Below are positions 45,782 through 56,873 of a stretch of DNA of 64,000 nt, one piece after another. The stretch is from Maratus speciosus (lineage: Eukaryota; Arthropoda; Arachnida; Araneae; Salticidae): positions 346,419,087 through 346,483,086 of the forward strand of contig OZ010790.1 in the NCBI GenBank assembly GCA_963932465.1. The letters are read 5' to 3'. The notes beneath the pieces were generated by a model. It had not been told where the DNA came from. It did no database searches and saw only the letters and a program-made list of their open reading frames with translations. Position 1 is the first letter of the stretch. Each line of letters starts with the position of its first letter. A program made the translations under genes and the position numbers.

Positions 45782-47863
45782 CAGGGTTCATACAGAGTTG
45801 GGAAGAAAAAATCCAAGGAGTACCGAAAAAATCCAAGGAGTCCAAAAAATTAAGGATTTGCCATTTTTTGTTGTTGCTGTTGCTTTTATGTGCTGCATCG
45901 TTATGTGGTATGCACACTCCAATTTTTAATGCCCAATTTCGAGACAAAAATTTTACTCTATTAGAATCTAATTGTTAGTGATGAAATTGCTTACTGATTT
46001 CGTAAGATTAAACACAAAATAGACTATCAACTTTTTTATGCAGCGACCAATGGTCATATAAACAGAGATTAGTCAAACCCCAAACACTTATTATGTATAT
46101 TACATACATGATACATGTTAAAGAAAATGTTAAAAGGTTATTAAAAAAAAAAAAAAAAATGCTAAACGCAACATACAAGAAAATATATAAAAAGTTTTGA
46201 ATTTATTCTTTTAGAACAGCGAAGGTTCTTTGAAGGTGAAACTTTACGAAATTCGCCTTTATTTTCATTTTGATGAAATTCGCGTGTTTTTCGCGATCCT
46301 CTGACGAAATTCGCGTGTTTTTCGCAATCTTTTGAGGAAATTCGCGTGTTTTTTCGCAGTTTTCTGGGGGAAATTTGCGTTTTTTTCGCGATCTTCTGGG
46401 GAAAATTTCGCGATCTTTTAATGGAATTCGCGTTTTATTTCGGTTGTTTGACGAAACTGACATTTTCTCGCGATCTTCTAGGGGGGAAATTCGCGTTTAT
46501 TTTCGTGATTTTCTGGGGGGGGGGGGGGAAATCGCGATGTTCTGGAGGAAATTCGCGTTTCATTTCGATCGTTTGACGAAACTGACGTTTTTTTTCGCGA
46601 TTTTTTGATGGAAACCGCGTGTTTTTTCACGATCCTTTAACGAAATTGGTGTGTTTTTCGCGATCTTTCGAGGAAATTCGCGTGTTTTTCGCTATCCTAT
46701 GGGAAAACTCGCGTGTTTTTCGCTATCCTATGGGAGAATTTCGCGTTTTTTCGCTATCCTATGGGAGAAAATCGCGGTTTTAGCAATCTTTTAATGGAAT
46801 TCTCATTTTATTTCGAATGTTTGACGAAACTGATGTTTTTTCGCGATCTTTTGATGGAAACCGCATGTTTTTTGCGATCCTTTGACGAAATTTGCGTGTT
46901 TTTCGCGATCTTTTGAGGAAATTTGCGTGTTTTTAGATATCTTTCGAGGAAATTCCCGTGTTTTTCACGATTTTTTGAGGAAATTCGCGTGTGTTTCTCG
47001 ATCTTGTGAGGAAAATTTGCGTGTGTTACGCGATCTTTTGGGGGGGGGGGGGTGGAAATTCCGTTATTTCGCGATCTTCTGGGGGAAAATTCGCGTGTTT
47101 TTCGCGAACTTTTTAGGAAATTTGCGTGTTTTTCGCGAACTTTTTAGGAGATTCGCGTGCTTTTCGCGATTTTTTGAGGATTTTCGCGTGTTTTTCGTGA
47201 TCTTCCTAGGAAATTCGCATTTTTTCGCGATCTTTTTAGGAAATTCGCGTTTTTGCGATCTTTCGAGGAAATTCGCTTTTTTTCTCGATCTCGCTTTTTT
47301 CTGGAAAAAACGATTTTCCTTAAAGGAAAATCGTTTTTTCGTGATCCTTTGAGTAAATTCGCGTTTTTTCGCTGTCTTTTAAGAAATTAGAGTTTTTCTG
47401 CGATCTGTTGGAGAAATTCGCGTTTTTTCACGATCCTTTGGCAAAATTAAACGAATTTTTTCCGCTATCGACTCACGAAATTTGACGGTATTTTTGGGGA
47501 GATATTTACGAAAAAAGCGCTTTTTCCAAGATTCTTGGCTAAATGCCAAACATCGATAAAATTTTAAATAAAGATCGGTTAACAGTGTTGAAAAACGGAG
47601 TTTACGGACGTAATAATTGAAAAACGGACCTAATGGGAGATTATCCTAACCAATCAATGATGTGTATATAAAGGATTTACCGTGCGTTTTACAATAACGA
47701 TTTTTCCCCCTCGGCAGCAATATCGCTTGCGTCCGAAGCCGCAATACAATTTAAGGAGTTTCTAAGGAGTGGTTTGCTTATCTAAGTAGTTCTAAGTACT
47801 ACTTGGGAATGTTTTCATTTCTAAGGAGTTTCCAAGGAGTCTAAGGAATCTGTGCGAACCCTG
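45782..47863 (+). mobile_element. TIR element Z (CAGGGTTC family) with array H, inserted in the satellite
   Basis: Left CAGGGTTCATACAGAGTTGG, right CTGTGCGAACCCTG (reverse CAGGGTTCGCACAG). The exact 6-bp flanking repeat AAGAAT (45776-45781, 47864-47869) is proven by the uninterrupted TTAGAAAGAATTGTTT of other monomers. Sub-terminal parts repeat AAGGAGT (CCAAGGAGT, TCTAAGGAGT). Array H fills the centre. Non-coding, 2082 bp. Confidence 0.88.
46245..47530 (+). repeat. ~30-bp tandem array H
   Basis: Units of GAAATTCGCGTG plus TTTTTCGCGATCTTTTGAGG, a CpG-rich sub-type with GAGG or GGGGG in place of GACG. The 156-codon plus frame at 46882-47352 and several others are repeat translations. G-runs at 46514-46528 and 47040-47052 interrupt it. 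Confidence 0.92.
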
Positions 47864-49905
47864 AAGAATTGTTTAAAATACATATGTGGGAGCCCAAAAG
47901 GTTAAATGTACGACTTTTTCAAAATTTTATGATTTGTCGTTTGATGGGAGGTGCTCAGCTATAAGTATGCAAAATTTCACGCCTCCAACCTAACTAGGGG
48001 CTCACTTAGAAAGAATTGTTTTAAATACACATGTGGGAGCCCAAAGAGTTAAATGTACGACTTTTTCAAAATTTTATGGTTTGTCATTTGATGTGTGTTC
48101 AGCTATAAGTATGCAAATTTTCACGCCTCCAACCTAATTAGGGGCTCACTTAGAAAATATTGTTTAAAATACACATGTGGGAGCCCAAAGGGTTAAATGT
48201 ACGACTTTTTCAAAATTTTATGATTTGTCGTTTGATGTGAGGTGTTCAGCTATAAGTATGCGAAATTTCATTCCTTCAACTTAAATAGGGGCTCACTTAG
48301 AAAGAATTGTTTAAAATACACATGTGGGAGCCGAAAGGGTTAAACGTACGACTTTTTGAAAATTTTATGATTTGTCGTTTGATGTGAGGTGTTCAGCTAT
48401 AAGTATGTACAATTTCACGCCTCGAACCTAATTAGGGGCTCACTTTGAAAGAATTGTTTTAAATACATATGTGGGAGCCGAAAGAGTTAAATGTACGACT
48501 TTTTCAAAATTTTATGGTTTGTCATTTGATGTGTGCTCAGCTATAAGTATACAAATTTTCACGCCTCCAACCTAATTAGGGGATCACTTCGAAAATATTG
48601 TTTAAAATACACATGTGAGATCCCAAAGGGTTAAATGTACGACTTTTTCAAAATTTTATGGTTTGTCATTTGATGTGAGGTGTTCAGCTGTAAGTATGCA
48701 AAATTTCACGCCTCCAACTTAAATAGGAGCTCACTTAGAAAGAATTGTTTAAAATACACATGTGGGAGACCAAAGGGTTAAATGTACGACTTTTTGAAAA
48801 TTTTGTGATTTGTCGTTTGATGTGAGGTGTTCAGCTATAAGTATGCAAAATTTCACGCCTCCAACCTAATTAGGCGAAAATATTGCTTAAAAGACACATG
48901 TGAGAGCCCAAAGGGTTAAATGTACGACTTTTTTAAAATTTTATGGTTTGTCATTTGATGTGAGGTGTTCAGCTATAAGTATGCAAAATTTCACGCCTCC
49001 AACTTAAATAGGGGCTCACTTAGAAAGAATTGTTTAAAATACACATGTGGGAGCCCAAATGGTCAAATGTACGACTTTTTGAAAATTTTGTGATTTGTCG
49101 TTTGATGTGAGGTGTTCAGCTATAAGTATGCAAAATTTCACGCCTCCAACCTAATTAGAGGCTCACTTTGAAAGAATTGTTTAAAATACACATGGGGGAG
49201 CCCAAATGGTTAAATGTACGACTTTTTCAAAATTTTAGGATTTCTCATTTGATGAGGTGTTCAGCTATAAGTATGCAAAATTTCACGCCTCCAACCTAAT
49301 TAGGGCTCACTTAGAAAGAATTGTTTAAAATACATATGTGGGAGCGCAAAGGGTTAAATGTACGACTTTTTCAAAATTTTATGATTTGTCGTTTGATGTG
49401 AGGTGTATATATATGCCTATGCACTATAAGTATGCAAAATTTCACTCCTCCAACCCAATTAGGGGCTCACTTAGAAAGAATTGTTTAAAATACCCATGTG
49501 GGAGCCCAAAAGGTTAAATGTACGACTTTTTCAAAATTTTATAGATTGTCGTTTGATGCGAGGTGTTCAGCTATGAGTATGTACAATTTCACGCCGCGAA
49601 CCTAATAAGGGGCTCACTTAGAAAGGATTGTTTAAAATACACATGTGAGACACCAAAGGGTTAAATTTACAACTTTTTCAAAATTTTATGATTTGTCATT
49701 TGATGTAATGTGTTTAGCTATAAGTATGCAAAATTTCACGCCTCCAACCTTGTTAGAGGCTCACATAGAAAGAATTGTTTAAAATACACATGTGGGGGTC
49801 CAAAGGGTTAAATGTACGACTTTTTCAAAATTTTATGATTTGTCGTATGATGTGTGATGTTCAGCTATAAGTATGCGAAATTTCAATTCTCCAACATGTA
49901 TAATT

Positions 49906-50640
49906 TCTGAGAACGGGCTCTGTGACTGACAGAATATCTCAATTTGTTGATTTTCTGTAAGCAAGTAAACCCAGATAAACCCCTAGTAAGTGAATAGGTT
50001 TACAATGGAAGTCTATGGGAATTTGGCGAAATATTAGAGATATCACCAAGGTGGCGTCACTTTTGGCGACTAATTTTGGTCGACAAATTTGACGGTATAC
50101 CGCCATGTTGGCGAGAAACTTGGCGACAGAACAGCGCCCCCTCCTACGGCAAATTAAAATTTCGCCTAATAGACGTAATATTAAAGTAAAAATGGGCACC
50201 CCCAGGTGGGTAATTCATCGATTTTCACAATTTTTTTATTTTTTTCCTTAGTTTTATAGTGTAAACAAACTTCGCACCAAATTTGAAGTCTGTAGCTGCA
50301 GTAGATATACGAGATCTTTTTGATGAGTGAGTCAGTCAGTCAGTCAGTCAGTGGTAAAATTATTGATTATCAGACATTTTCAAATATCATTATCTCGGAA
50401 ACTAATTATGCGTTATTTATAAAATTTTGGATTTTAGGTAATTAGGGTGGCCTTACTACACATTTCGTATAACAAGTACGTAGGTCTCATAGATTTTCAG
50501 TAGTAGAGCATTGAAATTTGACGAAAACAGCTCGAAATGGTTCGTGTAAATAACACACGGCTATGTCAGGCGAACTTGGCTGACACACTGCCGTGTGTCA
50601 AAGATATATTTTCATTCCTATTCAAATACGTATTTATTTT
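49906..50640. other. Spacer with dispersed-repeat tail
   Basis: About 50260-50420 (AATTTGAAGTCTGTAGCTGC, then GTCAGTCAGTCAGTCAGTCAG, then ATCATTATCTCGGAAACTAA) is an RTE-like or SINE-like tail pattern. Segment 50040-50150 has repeated TTGGCGAC and GGCGTCAC. No gene seen. Confidence 0.45.
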
Positions 50641-51600
50641 CATTTGAAACATAGCTCAAACTTTTGAAAATCCCAACAACCCGACTTGCAAAAAACTTAA
50701 ATATGACCAGCAAAAAATATTCTACAGTGAACCCAATCCGCAGAAAGAAAATTAGAGTCATCCTGATCCGAAAAAAGAAAATTAAGGACAACCTGACCCG
50801 ATGCAGGAGTCTAATCAATGAGGTGTTACTCTATTCATCCGAATCTTAACCCCTTGAAGGGCGGTGATGCCGCTATGGCATCACATAATTTTAATCCCTA
50901 ATTGCCACATTGGCAACCGAATTTTTTAATGAAATTTTCAGTTTTATTAAGTTACGCGTAAATATCCTTTTACTTGTTTACAAATAAATTCTCTTCTAAA
51001 TACTGGTGTCATTCAATTATTTCAACATTTTACTTATAAAAGTAATTTGCCCTTGTAAGGGTTAAAGAATACAGATATGTTCATTTTTCTATATAAAACA
51101 TAAAATTAGTATTAGAGATACAATTGTAGATTACTTTTCATAATTGCATTAAAACATTATTTACTTTCTTTCCCTTCTGGTTCGGGTCGGGTTGCGAGTA
51201 AAAGTATTTCGTGTTCGGGTCGGGTGCGGATTGAAATGTGTCGGGTTGCGGGTCACCGAAAATTATTTCGGCGGGTTCGGGTCGGGATGTGGGCCGAGGT
51301 AATTTTTTTGGAAGGTTTGGGTCGGGTTGCGGGCTAACTTCAAATGTAGTTTTCAGGTTCGTGTCGGGTACAACCGGACACCCGCAGAACTAGTCGGGAT
51401 ACCCGCTTTTATGCAAAACTGCATTACCCGCTGTTCGTATCGGTCGATTGCTATATATTTTCCATCGGGTGTTGGGCTATCTTTTACAATTTTGTTGCAT
51501 ATCGTGCTGACTTCAATTGTTTCGGGTTCGGATTAGATTATTTTTATTCTTGCGAGTCGGGATCAGGTTCACCCGATTTTGCAAAAGAATGTCTAAAATA
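50640..51600 (+). repeat. G-rich dispersed repeat interrupted by a TTAA element
   Basis: Rich in GGTTCGGGTCGGGTTGCGGG-type blocks at 51180-51590. The left part 50640-50820 carries AACCCGAC and CCTGACCCGA in the opposite sense, suggesting an inverted structure. The 51070-51200 part is shared with 34080-34240. Frames across it show no known domain. Confidence 0.6.
50846..51065 (+). mobile_element. TTAA-flanked MITE (220 bp)
   Basis: TTAACCCCTTGAAGGGCGGT and TTTGCCCTTGTAAGGGTTAA ends with TTAA on both sides. An internal palindrome GATGCCGCTATGGCATC follows the left end. The empty site is seen at 34224-34227. Relatives: 43800-44041 and a right end at 56557-56577 (CCCCTTCGAAGGGGTTAA). Confidence 0.8.
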
Positions 51601-53239
51601 TTTTTTTCTGGTGAAAAATCTATATATAATAAAACTCCCATAACGGACACTCCCGAAAAACGGACACTTCTATTAAGCGAACGCTTATTCAAATGCTATA
51701 AAATTATATTATTTATATACACTTTTACTTCTGGGGTCTAAGATAAAAAAAACCAGAGTACAAAACCCCCACCGGACAAAAACACCAACGGGAAAAATCC
51801 TCGTGGACAAAAAAACCCACGTGTACTTACAGCTGCCTTCGATACTGTTTTCAAGATAAATTTGCTTATATATTTTAATAAACATAAAATTAGTTCAATT
51901 GAAAAATTTTATGAATATTAAATCAATTGAATTTTTCTTTTTAGATACATATCTATACTAATAAAAGAAAGTTTTGCTCTGTCTGTCAGTCTGCGTGTGT
52001 GTGTGTGTGTATGTGTGTGTGTGTGCCGTGATGACTAGCGAAATCTACTGTACGTACGATACTGCAAATTTGGGTGGCGGTAGACCAAGGTCCCTCCTAA
52101 TGCACATGAGACTCATAATTTCAACATTTTGTTAATTAATCGAGATATTAAGAAAAATGACGATGAACTCATCAAAAATTCACCCTTTTCATCGCAAGTT
52201 CGGAAAAGCGCTTGTACATACGCAGAAACCCATTTACGCATCAGGGGGAAGCGAAAATCGTAGCGAAGAACCAACAATTTTCTTTGTATTTTTCATAGTT
52301 TTGATTTAATCTTTAACGACCAAACCATTCGGCACAGTCAAAATTGGAAGACATATTCCGAAAGATCGCACTCTCATCGTCTCAAATGCCGCCCGCAATC
52401 AATTCGAAAAATTTTTACAGTTGACCCTTTGAATTTTTTTTTTTTAAGTCGTTTTTCTGAGAAACGTTTTTCTCTCTTTATGGCAACGCCCCTTTGGGGC
52501 GCAATTTTAACGGTACCGACAAACCAAATATATGCTCTTAAAGCTGAAATCTTCTTCTAATCGATGGAGTAATTGATTTTTAAAAATATAAATTTTATCC
52601 CTTTCAAATACACCGGCGAACGCAGGTCACTTCGCGCCAAATGGAGACGATATTTTTTCTACGCTAAAAGTAATTAAAAGTCCATATTTTGACATAGTCT
52701 TTTTAAAGCCTCTCAATAGACTAGATTTACATCACCTATAAAAATTTCTAAACGTTCGGATGGCCAGAAATATCTTTTACAAAATAAAATGTGTGACAAT
52801 TTCGACGAAATCAGTAAAAACCTGAGTCTTATGTCGCGGTTTCGATCGCTTTCTGCCCAAGTTTTCACTACTAAATACTCCCCCCCCCCCCCTAAACTTT
52901 AAAGAGCGCTCGGTTACATTTATGTTTATAACCTAATAAAATTTCAGAGAATTCGGATTGTAAAAACTATTTATTTTGATTTTGTTATGATAACAGAACC
53001 GATGCGAAAACACGGAAAAAAACGAGTATACAACACATTTCTTTTTCAACTAGATATCAATATTTTTTCACGAATTTGTATCGTGGGGTGCACAACCGTC
53101 ATATATATTACCGCTGAAAATACCGAAGAATTTAAAAAAGAACTTTTTTTAACTACTGAAATAGACCAAGGGAAAAAAAAAAAAGTCTTCTTACAAGCCC
53201 TTTTACAACTAAATATCAATATTTTTTCACGATGTTTTC
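51601..53239. other. Mixed repeat-derived region, no gene seen
   Basis: 51620-51690 (ACGGACACTCCCGAAAAACG, GGACACTTCTATTAAGCG) resembles termini of pogo-like elements. 51950-52025 has TCTATACTAATAAAAG and a GT tract, like an RTE boundary in reverse. 53050-53230 has a direct duplication of ACTARATATCAATATTTTTT. A C-run lies at 52879-52893. Confidence 0.4.
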
Positions 53240-53500
53240 CAGGCCTGCCAACTGCTACGAAAAAAAGTAGTTGCTACGATTTGGACCTATAAACTACGAT
53301 GCTACGAAAATCGGTCTTAAACTATGATTTTTTTCAAAAAACACAAATGCATGTTTTGTTTATAGTTGCGATTTTTATCCCGTGCAGCATATTTTTCAGG
53401 AGTGATTCTGTTCTGAAATTCCCATAATTTCAAAGTATTCATTTCCGAAAATTTTTTTAAATTGGCCTTTAGTCCGAAAATTCGGACATTATTTAAAAAT

Positions 53501-54378
53501 CCCTGCCGGCTCGGGCCTACAGGCGGAGGTAGATTTCGAAGTTAAGTACTAAATTCACCAACAAATCATAAATCAAGATTAAAGATAAACCCAGTTCCTT
53601 CGCTAAGAATGAGCTCTAGGGAGCTAAACATTTTGTGAAAATTCTAATATACAACACGCATGTATATGGAACAGGTTTAAAAATGGCTAAATCAAATTCA
53701 GAGAACCTCAAAGTGTTAAAATATGTTAATATTTCCATACTCGAGTTTTTATCATGTTTTAATACGTTTCTTCAAACTCAATGACGTTACATATTCACCT
53801 GCTGTGGTCCATTACATTTTCAATATGACGCAATATTTTGTTGTTGTTTTTTAATTCGTCAAACTATTAATTTCATTTTGAATTTTCATGCAGAAATCTT
53901 GCTCTAGAAAACTTATGACGTAATATTCAATTTGTTTTCAATTCGTCAAACTATTTATTTTATTTTGAATTTTCATGCAGAAATCTTGCTCTAGAAAACT
54001 TATGACGTAATATTCAATTTGTTTTCAATTCATCAAACTGTTTATCTAATTTAATTTTTCACGTGAAAACATTGCATTAGAAAAACAATTGCTGTGGTGA
54101 GAATTTTATTGCTTTTTTTTTAATTGTTGGCAACAGCTATAACGAAAAATATTTATTTTTTCCTGCCATTGTTGTGTAAAAGCTGGTTTTATCAGAATCA
54201 TGTTAAGACGCTATTCAAAATTTTAAACCTTCCCCATTCCCATTCCCTTGGACCGATTTTGCTTATTTTCAATCCCCGCTGAGAAATTAGCCATCTTAAA
54301 GTTGTTGGCGAGTTTGAAGACGTTCCGTGCATAATTGCGACTTTTATCGTGCGGACAAAATTTAGTACATACATACAT

Positions 54379-54421
<43 letters not shown>

Positions 54422-54541
54422 TTTTAGGTGGGGGTGGTTTTGGGTTCCTGGGGTCCTGTAATGAAAAGTTATGAAGGAATTTTTCAAAAGTCGCACCATG
54501 GTAACGACTGCAATAGGTAGTATTTCTTACGAAATCTACCT
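53501..54541 (+). mobile_element. TIR element W copy 1, nested in X copy 3
   Basis: AGGTAGATTTCG (53527-53538) and CGAAATCTACCT (54530-54541) are perfect inverted repeats. A GC-rich tail (53501-53526, CCCTGCCGGCTCGGGCC...) precedes the left repeat in both copies. Inside are three ~87-bp tandem units with TTTTCATGCAGAAATCTTGC and a (TA)n tract at 54383-54417. Comparison with X copy 2 shows the insertion lies in a TTTTT-containing site. Confidence 0.8.
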
Positions 54542-54834
54542 AAAAACGCTCACGGGGAAAAAAAAATCTAGGCTGCAAAACAAACTTCTTAACATAAAAC
54601 CCTCCTTATGTACATAAACCCCGAGTTTATCGTGTTTCTGTAAATATTTATACAGGAATTCTTTTCCCAAGAAACAGGCCTGCCATTTTAAGAATTTCTC
54701 GAGGGGGAGGGGGTTTCTTTGAGGGGCAAGGTTTGAAATAGTGTGAACATAGTATGTTTGAAATAGTAGAACAGTATTTCCCCCTGCAAATTCTTCCACA
54801 GACCTATGATTCTTCTGCGAGTATATTTTGAAAT

Positions 54835-55570
54835 TTCTTAGAAGTCCGCGAATTTCTTTTCTTTTATGGAATTTTCACAAATTAATTCGTGAATCGATCG
54901 CGGAAAAAATTGAGAATTTCTTCAAACGATCGTGTAAAAATATCGGGTATTTCGTCAAAGATCTCAGAATCAAATACTGATTATGTTCAATAGGTCGCTG
55001 AATTACGCCTATTTTGCGCGAGACTGCGCAAAAAATTACGAATTTCGATAAACTATCGAGGGAAAATTATTGCAAATTTTGTCAAAAGAGTGAACGAGTA
55101 GCGATTTTTGTTAATTGGTCGCGAAAAGATATCGAAAATTTTGCAGATCGGTTGCGATAAACTATCGTGAATTTCGACAAATGACCGTGTAAAAAAAGTC
55201 AATTTCGTCAATTGGTCGCAGAAGAAAATAAATTTCGTCAAAGGATCGTGGTAAAAACGTGAATTTTGTCAGAATATCGCAGAAAGAAAACGGAATTCCG
55301 TCAAAAGATCAGTAAGAAAATGCAAAATTCATCGAAAGATCGCAGAAAGAAAACACTAATTTCGTCAAAGGATCGTGGTAAAAAAGGCAAAATTCATCAA
55401 AAGATCGCGGTAAAAAACACGAATTTCGTCAAAAGTTCATGGTAAAAAGTGCGAATTTCAACAAAGAATCACGATAGAAAAATGTGAATTACGATTGTGG
55501 GGAAAAAATTGTAAATATCCTGAAATGGTCGCGGGAAAAAAATTGCGAATTTCGTCAGAATTTACTGCAC
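54835..55570 (-). repeat. ~30-bp tandem array I
   Basis: Minus-oriented units, GAATTTCGTCAAAGGATCG plus GGTAAAAA, sharing the TTTGACGAAATTC core. Confidence 0.88.
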
Positions 55571-56040
55571 TGGGCAAAAAATTGGAACTAGGCTCCTTTT
55601 ACAAATATTAAAAAAAAAAAAAAAAAGAAAAAGAAAAAACACTGCGAAACGAGAAGAAACTCTAAAAATCGTATAAAAATTTTCAGAGTAAAAAATTTAC
55701 TATAATGAGTTGAAAGAATGAAACTTTATTCCTTTTACAAATGTCAAAAGATGGCTGCGAAACACGAAAAACCAACTAACCAACCTTCAGATTAATTTTA
55801 ATTTTGTGTGCTACGATTTCTCATTTTCAAAGGCTGGCAGGTCTGTGTTTTCACATACGCTACGAAAACATGTTTTTAATTCCTAAAAATTTCAAAGAGT
55901 TTGGACAATAACGACAAGATTTTTAAGCATTTAAAATGCCGGAAGAAATGCTCATCCGTCCCTTTTCCGGCATATTTTACGCATATGACTCAAAAAATCA
56001 AATTACGCAGAAAAGAAAATACCAAAAATAGCATATACTT

Positions 56041-56260
56041 TTAAAAAGCATAAAAAACAACATTTAAAAATGCACAAATAATACATGAAAAGCAGCAAAC
56101 AGCTGTTTCGAATCTACTAGCGAGATTCTTCTTCAGTGCAAGATAGGGAAAAAGGAACAGCGGGCTAGAAAAAGCAAAGCTGAGCAAAATGCTCATTTTG
56201 CTCAGCTTTGCTTTTTCTTCGCAGCAAATTTCCCGCAAGGCCACAGCATCACCCACTTGC
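56041..56260. mobile_element. Foldback MITE V2, degenerate
   Basis: TTAAAAAGCATAAAAAACAA, then ATGCACAAATAATACATGAA and AGCAGCAAACAGCTG matches the left arm of V1. The right half is replaced by GCTGAGCAAAATGCTCATTTTGCTCAGC-like hairpins (described here in parts: GCTGAGCAAAATG and CATTTTGCTCAGC). Confidence 0.6.
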
Positions 56261-56873
56261 ATGAGTAGTTTGTTGTGAAACTGATGTCAAGACTGTCCTT
56301 AATTCACGAAAGTGATGAAAGCAAAAAATCCCTCTCTTGAGATAATAGATAATCAGCAGATACGATGAAATTGCCGAAATTTTATTCGGTTGGCACCGCT
56401 TTTTTTAAACGCTATACTTCTCAAATACCAAAAAAAAAAAAAGCTTTGAAAGCGAATTGAAAAATACAAATATTTTACCTTAACTCGTTTATGGTGGTAA
56501 AAACGATGCATGCACTTTAACAGTGCGTATGCATCAATAGACATGATCAGGTCTATGGACCCCTTCGAAGGGGTTAAATTTATAGTGTAACAGTTGTAAG
56601 CAAGTTAATGTGGCATTGAAAGATTACTACTTTGCAGTAAGTTTGCAGTATTTTTTATTACTTGTTAACCATTAATTTGCAATAAATTTCATACAGCATG
56701 AATTTAACTTGCACGACAAGTTAGCTGCAAGTTCAAAGTGTGGTGACTTCGGCGTTTGCGTTATCTTGCTGCTGTCTTGTTATGAACTTTCAGTTTTGTC
56801 ATGCTGAGCTTGCTGCAACTTTGCAGGTTTTCAAAGCAAGACAGCTGCAAATTTTCTACAAATTAAAAAAAAT

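Larger units (their letters stand above)
45280..49905 (+). repeat. ~146-bp satellite (interrupted by a TIR element)
   Basis: About 17 monomers containing AAATGTACGACTTTTTCAAA, ATGATTTGTCGTTTGATG, GTTCAGCTATAAGTATGCAA and CACGCCTCCAACCTAATTAG. Spacing of the GTACGAC motif is 144-147 bp (47909, 48055, 48199, 48346). Units before 45480 are more diverged. The element at 45782-47863 splits one monomer. Confidence 0.92.
53240..55845 (-). mobile_element. TIR element X copy 3, minus orientation, with a nested element
   Basis: CAGGCCTGCCAACTGCTACG at the left and GGCTGGCAGGTCTG at the right. Exact 7-bp flank repeat TGTTTTC (53233-53239, 55846-55852), which equals 6 bp if one T is counted with the right end. 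It contains array I, the family Y right-end module at 53393 (CAGGAGTGATTCTG) and the nested W1 element. The frame at 54536-54799 is incidental. Confidence 0.82.

Noticed and set aside
46882..47352. Longest open frame in the window (156 codons)
   Set aside because: It lies wholly inside tandem array H, its sequence cycles with the ~30-bp unit, and overlapping frames in the same array are also open.
45280..49905. Possible tandem gene family or RNA gene cluster
   Set aside because: Monomers of ~146 bp contain stops in all frames and no tRNA, 5S or snRNA features; they behave as a satellite.
54536..54799. 87-codon minus frame (MEEFAGGNTVLLFQ...)
   Set aside because: Spans the W1 boundary and X copy 3 sequence; the corresponding part of X copy 2 is open only by chance in other frames.
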